Part shown: piece by piece, positions 59,804 to 64,000 of the stretch
How positions within the stretch are numbered: position 1 is the stretch's first letter
Layout: every line of letters begins with the position of its first letter
NCBI GenBank assembly: GCA_949299755.1
Contig: CASGBA010000005.1
Span: 1-64,000, forward strand
Direction: 5' to 3'
Source of the DNA: an uncultured Treponema sp.
GTDB lineage: Bacteria > Spirochaetota > Spirochaetia > Treponematales > Treponemataceae
DNA: 64,000 nucleotides
Made by a program: the position numbers and the translations under genes
Notes under the pieces: model-generated
Databases searched by the model: none
Seen by the model: only the letters and a program-made list of their open reading frames with translations
Told to the model about the DNA's origin: nothing

Positions 59804-61282
59804 ATGAAAATAAAAAGTTTTTTTGTGATTTTGTTGATAGGTATAGCTGTAATCCCTATTTTTCTGTTCGGAACAATGACATTCATTTTTTACTACCGTT
59901 CTTTAAGCCGTGTCTTTATTTCGGAAGAAACCGCCACGGAGATTATAAATTTAGAGCGAACGGATAGAGATATAGAACATTTTATAAACCGGTATATTAA
60001 TTCATTGCCCCATATGATGGATTGTATCGCTTTGGATAAAGATGGAAACGTTTTGTTTTCAACTATTCAAAAAATACCTGAAAATTCTATTCTAAAAAAA
60101 GATGATATTTTTCATTTTATAAAAACTACCGGGGAAGGCTATTTTTTTGGACTGGATCGTGCGGTAGTAGGCAGTATTCCTGAGGATGAAAGTACAGAAT
60201 ATGTGGACGGAGAAACCGATTTGTCCGGGACCGGGAAAGGAGAGTTGATTTATTTTTTAACCCGGGTAAAAAAGGATAATTCCGGGCCTCGTCGTTTTTT
60301 GAAAGATGGATTTTTTATAATAATAGGTGTTTCAGATATAATATTGCTTTTTGCGATTACTATTTCTATTTTTATTATCAGACAGATCACATCATCCCTT
60401 ACTATGTTAAAGGATGCGGTAAAAACCATGGAAGCTGGAAATCTTGATAAAGAAATAAAACTAAAAAGTAATAATGAAATTATGATTCTTGCGGAATACT
60501 TGGATCACATGAGACAAGGACTGAAAAATGACCAGATAAGACGGTCAAGATTTTTGATGGGATTAAGTCATGATTTACGCACTCCTGTTGCCCTTATAAA
60601 AGGTTACACGGAAGCCATACGAGACGGAATGGCCGATGATCCCGCTATGTTGGCGAAATCCCTTGACATTATTGATACAAAAATCACACAGCTTGAAAGT
60701 CTGCTGAATGCTCTTATAGACAGTGTTAGACTGGAAACCAGCGAATGGAAAGGGAAACAGACAGAATGTAATTTAAATTCTTTTTTCCTGTCTTATGGTT
60801 CACGAATAAGTCAGGATGGAAATCTTTTGCGGAGACATATAAACACTGAAATCGATATTCCGAAAAATCTTTTTTTGTTGGTCGATGAAGAAATTTTATC
60901 ACGTTTTTTGGAAAATATTGTTAGTAACTCTTTTAGATATACCCAAGAGGGTGGTGTCATTAAATTCAGTGCTATTTGGTTTCCTTCTGGCAAAGATCAT
61001 AAAAAAAGAAAAATCCAGTCCGGTGATATTGAAGGGAAAAACGGAAGACTTGAAGTGGTAATCTCTGATAACGGATGCGGTATAGCGGAGGCGGATCTCC
61101 CGTTTATTTTTGATCCGTTTTACAGAGGCACGAATTCCAGACGTGAAGAAGGTTATGGTTTTGGACTCGCCGCTGTGAAACATATCGCTGATACCTATAG
61201 CTGGACGGTGGATGTGGACTCAAAACAGGGGGAAGGAACAACTTTCGCTGTTTCTATTTATGACTGTATATACAACGAATAA
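59804..61282 (+). CDS. Sensor histidine kinase
   Basis: The 492-residue protein has a membrane helix at about 5-30, a periplasmic sensor region (about 31-168), a second helix at about 170-192, HAMP (about 193-245), and HisKA with H256 in LMGLSHDLRTPVALIKGY. HATPase follows with N box IVSNSFRYTQ, G1 SDNGCGIAEADLPFIF and G2 GYGFGLAAVKHI. It is the partner of the response regulator just before it. The ribosome site is weak, so translation may be coupled to the regulator. The signal is unknown. Confidence 0.95.
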   Translation: MKIKSFFVILLIGIAVIPIFLFGTMTFIFYYRSLSRVFISEETATEIINLERTDRDIEHFINRYINSLPHMMDCIALDKDGNVLFSTIQKIPENSILKKDDIFHFIKTTGEGYFFGLDRAVVGSIPEDESTEYVDGETDLSGTGKGELIYFLTRVKKDNSGPRRFLKDGFFIIIGVSDIILLFAITISIFIIRQITSSLTMLKDAVKTMEAGNLDKEIKLKSNNEIMILAEYLDHMRQGLKNDQIRRSRFLMGLSHDLRTPVALIKGYTEAIRDGMADDPAMLAKSLDIIDTKITQLESLLNALIDSVRLETSEWKGKQTECNLNSFFLSYGSRISQDGNLLRRHINTEIDIPKNLFLLVDEEILSRFLENIVSNSFRYTQEGGVIKFSAIWFPSGKDHKKRKIQSGDIEGKNGRLEVVISDNGCGIAEADLPFIFDPFYRGTNSRREEGYGFGLAAVKHIADTYSWTVDVDSKQGEGTTFAVSIYDCIYNE

Positions 61283-61293
61283 AAACTTTCGTT

Positions 61294-63093
61294 TCAGTTG
61301 TTCCCAAAAAGTTCGGAATATGTTCCGCTTTTTTCCACCTGTCCCTTTGTGATTTTGTAAATTACGTCGCATTTTTTCAAAGTGGACGTTCTATGGGCAA
61401 TTATTAAAATTGTTTTCTTTCCAGCCAGGTTGTCAATGGCTGTCATGACATCCGCTTCGGTTTGTCCGTCAAGGGCGCTGGTAGCTTCATCAAGAACGAG
61501 CACAGGCGGATTTGTATAAAGGGCTCTGGCGATACCTATCCTTTGTTGTTGTCCGCCTGACAGACATACTCCACGTTCACCAACTTTTGTATTGTAGCCG
61601 TCTTTTAATTCATCATGTATGAAGTTATGTATCTGGGCCATTTCTGCGGCCCGTTTTACAGCTTCATCATCAATCTTATCAACAGGAAATCCGAACGCAA
61701 TATTTTCTTTTATGCTCGTGTTTGACAAATAAACACTTTGAGGTACATAACCTATGTTTTTTTGCCATGAATTCCTGTTGGAATCGTTTATTACAGTTCC
61801 GTCAATGATGAGCTGTCCTTGTTGTGGTATAAGTAATCCTAGAATCACATCAATAGTCGTTGTTTTTCCTGATCCCGTTGTACCGCAAAAACCAACAATG
61901 GTGTTGGCTTTTATTTCCAAAGAAATATTTTTTAATACCGGATCCTGTTTATTCGGATAAGTATAAAAAATTTTGTCCAGCTTTATGGAATTTGTAAATG
62001 GCATTTGTTTTATATTCTCATCCGGCAACTGCAAGGCATTTTTTTCCAATTCAAATTCTTTAATGATTTTTTCTGTTCCGGGCGCACTGTATTTTAATTT
62101 TGTTACCGAACGGAAAAACTGTTGCACGGATGGAAGCAGCCTGTATCCTGCATAGGCATAGAGGCTTATCGCTGAGATTGTGGCGGAAAAATTTCCGGAG
62201 GAACGCAGAGTAAGGAAAATAATAAAAAGAATAATGGCTGACAAACCTATCGATTCCAGCACATATTTCGGGAGGGTTCCTATAACTTCTTCTGCGGCAA
62301 CATTTTTACTGTATCTGCGGGAAGAGGGGATAAAAGAATTAATAAAGATTTTTTCTGTTCCGGAAATTTTTGCGGCCTTTATTCCCCAGAATACTTCGTT
62401 TGTTGAACGGGATAGGGTTGTCATAAGATCAAATCTTTCAGTTCCGAGTTTTGAAAGTTTTCTTTTTGTTGTGACAAGAATTGCACTGTAAACAATCAGA
62501 ATCAATGCGCTGATTACCACACTACTTACAGGATCCACCACAAAAAGAAATGCGGCAAGAAGGATGATTTGTACGCCGTAAGTCGTGATTTCTGTCATTT
62601 GCATGACAGTTCCGGTTATCATATTCATAATTTCAGTATTGATATTTTTGCCGAATTCATAACTGTTTTTTCCAAGAAAATATGAATACCTCTGTCCCAG
62701 ATAGGCGGTGAATAATCTTGTGGCAAGAGTATGTCTGCATACCTGCACAAACCTGGTTTTCACATACATCAAAAAAGCGGAAAAGGCATTCCGGATTATT
62801 ACGAAAATAAGCATGGCTGCGCCAAGGGAAACCAAAAACCAACGGGTGCTTTGGAAGCCGAAAAACTCGTAAATCGCCTTTAAAACCGGTGTTGTAAAAA
62901 TCGAATCCGGGTTTGCGGCCACCGTAATAAAAGGCATTATGGAGCCTACCCCTATTATTTCAACCAAACCCATAAGCAGGGCCATAAAAAGAACAGCAAT
63001 AAACCTGCGTCTTTCCCTGGGAGCCAATAACCTTATTACTTTAAGGGAATGTTTGAATGGAATATGCTTCGCAAATTTTTTATTTACCCTCAC
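61294..63093 (-). CDS. ABC transporter, fused permease and ATPase
   Basis: The 599-residue half-transporter has six membrane helices in the first 330 residues. The ATPase has Walker A (GFCGTTGSGKTTTIDVILGLL, in part), Q loop, signature LSGGQQQRIGIARAL, Walker B VLVLDEATSALDG and H-loop IAHRTSTL. This exporter class moves lipids, lipid-linked sugars or peptides. Its partner, UDP-glucose dehydrogenase, ends 3 bases upstream, so the two are co-transcribed and a glycan or lipid-linked sugar is the likely cargo. The start is GTG with GGAG 9 bases upstream. It is convergent with the kinase gene. Confidence 0.92.
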   Translation of the reverse strand: MRVNKKFAKHIPFKHSLKVIRLLAPRERRRFIAVLFMALLMGLVEIIGVGSIMPFITVAANPDSIFTTPVLKAIYEFFGFQSTRWFLVSLGAAMLIFVIIRNAFSAFLMYVKTRFVQVCRHTLATRLFTAYLGQRYSYFLGKNSYEFGKNINTEIMNMITGTVMQMTEITTYGVQIILLAAFLFVVDPVSSVVISALILIVYSAILVTTKRKLSKLGTERFDLMTTLSRSTNEVFWGIKAAKISGTEKIFINSFIPSSRRYSKNVAAEEVIGTLPKYVLESIGLSAIILFIIFLTLRSSGNFSATISAISLYAYAGYRLLPSVQQFFRSVTKLKYSAPGTEKIIKEFELEKNALQLPDENIKQMPFTNSIKLDKIFYTYPNKQDPVLKNISLEIKANTIVGFCGTTGSGKTTTIDVILGLLIPQQGQLIIDGTVINDSNRNSWQKNIGYVPQSVYLSNTSIKENIAFGFPVDKIDDEAVKRAAEMAQIHNFIHDELKDGYNTKVGERGVCLSGGQQQRIGIARALYTNPPVLVLDEATSALDGQTEADVMTAIDNLAGKKTILIIAHRTSTLKKCDVIYKITKGQVEKSGTYSELFGNN

Positions 63094-63096
63094 TGA

Positions 63097-64000
63097 TTAT
63101 ACTCCCACGCCGGTATAATAAAAACCTTTCGATTCAAGCTGTGACCTCGGATATATATTCCTCAAATCAATAAAAACAGGTTTTTTTAGAAGTTCCTTCA
63201 CCCTGTCTAAGTCAAGACTTCTGTATTGATTCCATTCTGTCATCAATACAAGCGCGTCCGCATCCTTTATAGCCTCATATTCTGAATCACAAAGTTTCAG
63301 CGTGTCCCCCAAATCCTTTAGACGCCATTCCGCCTCTTCGAGTGCAGCCGGATCACAGGCGCGTATTTCAGCTCCGGCCTCCGCAAGTCCTCTGATTATT
63401 GTTATGGCGGGTGATTCCCTCATATCATCGGTGTTTGGTTTAAAAGCCAGCCCGCAGACAGCTATAATCTTTCTGTCCAGCCGCCCGTCTTTTGATCCTG
63501 TTACGGCTTCCCTTATTTTTGATACCATGAGTGTTTTTTGGTTTTCGTTGGCCTTTATTGTTGTTTCGACTATGCTCAATGGCGAACCCGCATCCCTTCC
63601 TATCCTTGCCATGGCCCTGGTGTCTTTAGGAAAACAACTTCCGCCGTAACCGGGCCCTGGATGAAGGAATTTCCCTCCGATACGGCCGTCCCTTCCCATG
63701 GCTTTGGCCACAGCCTGCACATCTGCGCCTATTTTTTCACACAGGTTCGCCACCTCGTTGATGAAGGTTATTTTCACGGCAAGGAAAGAATTGGAAGCAT
63801 ACTTTATCATTTCCGCCGTTTCCAGATTTGTCTCAATATATGGTGTTTCATTTATGTAGAGAGCCCTGTAAACATCTTTCATCAAGTCTTTTGCTTTGAC
63901 GCTTTCAGCCCCTATTACCACCCGGTCAGGATGGGTGAAGTCCTGGACAGCGCTTCCTTCCCGCAGGAATTCAGGGTTTGAAACCACATCAAAGCCTATG
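63097..64000 (-). CDS. UDP-glucose 6-dehydrogenase (N-terminus lies beyond the window)
   Basis: It oxidises UDP-glucose to UDP-glucuronate for glycan synthesis. The visible 301 residues include VVSNPEFLREGSAVQDF, ETAEMIKYASNSFLAVKITFINE and the catalytic Cys in GPGYGGSCFPKDTRAM. The NAD-binding C-terminal domain reads VCGLAFKPNTDDMRESPAI to DALVLMTEWNQYR. The frame continues open past base 64000 on the minus strand; the Rossmann N-terminal end is missing. UDP-GlcNAc or UDP-ManNAc dehydrogenases are close relatives, so the sugar may differ. Confidence 0.93.
   Translation of the reverse strand, partial: IGFDVVSNPEFLREGSAVQDFTHPDRVVIGAESVKAKDLMKDVYRALYINETPYIETNLETAEMIKYASNSFLAVKITFINEVANLCEKIGADVQAVAKAMGRDGRIGGKFLHPGPGYGGSCFPKDTRAMARIGRDAGSPLSIVETTIKANENQKTLMVSKIREAVTGSKDGRLDRKIIAVCGLAFKPNTDDMRESPAITIIRGLAEAGAEIRACDPAALEEAEWRLKDLGDTLKLCDSEYEAIKDADALVLMTEWNQYRSLDLDRVKELLKKPVFIDLRNIYPRSQLESKGFYYTGVGV

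Overview
The window looks like part of a spirochaete chromosome, closest in style to Treponema. The evidence is a V-type rather than F-type ATPase operon in the order A-B-D-I-K, a ruvA-ruvB-queA run, a eukaryote-like hexokinase, many short exported proteins and lipoproteins without recognisable families, and a LoaP-type NusG paralogue. Genus is inferred from gene content only. Genes are densely packed, with many 1-4 base start/stop overlaps, and no gene-free stretch exceeds 300 bases. No CRISPR array, insertion sequence, prophage or integrase was seen.

Layout. 1-5.2 kb: V-ATPase operon, entered inside subunit A. 5.2-8.7 kb: a SIMPL-domain protein, the Holliday-junction helicase ruvAB and queA. 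8.75-15.6 kb (minus): a run that begins with a LoaP-like antiterminator, continues with a nucleotide-sugar dehydratase and a sugar aminotransferase, and ends with a three-subunit xanthine-dehydrogenase-like enzyme whose large subunit has lost its molybdenum-site motifs. 15.7-17.6 kb: two exported proteins, one with a SPOR domain, and a strong terminator. 17.7-20.4 kb (minus): secA. 20.5-23.8 kb: lipoproteins, small membrane proteins and a Nudix hydrolase. 23.8-27.4 kb (minus): rlmN, TPR proteins, rsmD and an unknown gene. 27.6-30.8 kb: rpsF-ssb-rpsR-rplI-dnaB. 31-40.3 kb: hexokinase, a PilZ protein, a repeat protein, a ComEC-like protein, rsmA, a YggS-type protein, a membrane protein and two pseudouridine synthases. 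40.3-44.6 kb: folC (minus), then murC, yicC and a cytidylate-kinase-like gene. 44.7 kb: tRNA-Gly(TCC). 44.9-53.1 kb: a surface-glycan region with a phosphoglycosyl transferase, three glycosyltransferases, a CDP-alcohol phosphotransferase, an outer-membrane barrel and an exported partner. 53.2-61.3 kb: a TolC-adaptor-RND efflux operon with a small PII-like protein and a two-component system. 61.3-64 kb (minus): an ABC exporter and UDP-glucose dehydrogenase, which runs off the window.

Themes. Surface glycan synthesis appears three times (12.3-15.6, 47-53 and 61-64 kb). The most distinctive regulatory signal is at two divergent intergenic regions, secA/lipoprotein and folC/murC. In each, two well-formed promoters overlap at their -35 boxes and place the predicted transcription starts at or within about two bases of the start codons, which suggests leaderless mRNAs. 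The most distinctive protein signals are the eroded molybdenum subunit, a CDP-alcohol phosphotransferase without its fourth Asp, and a V-ATPase rotor subunit that keeps the sodium-site residues. No clearly new multi-gene system was established; these are the leads.
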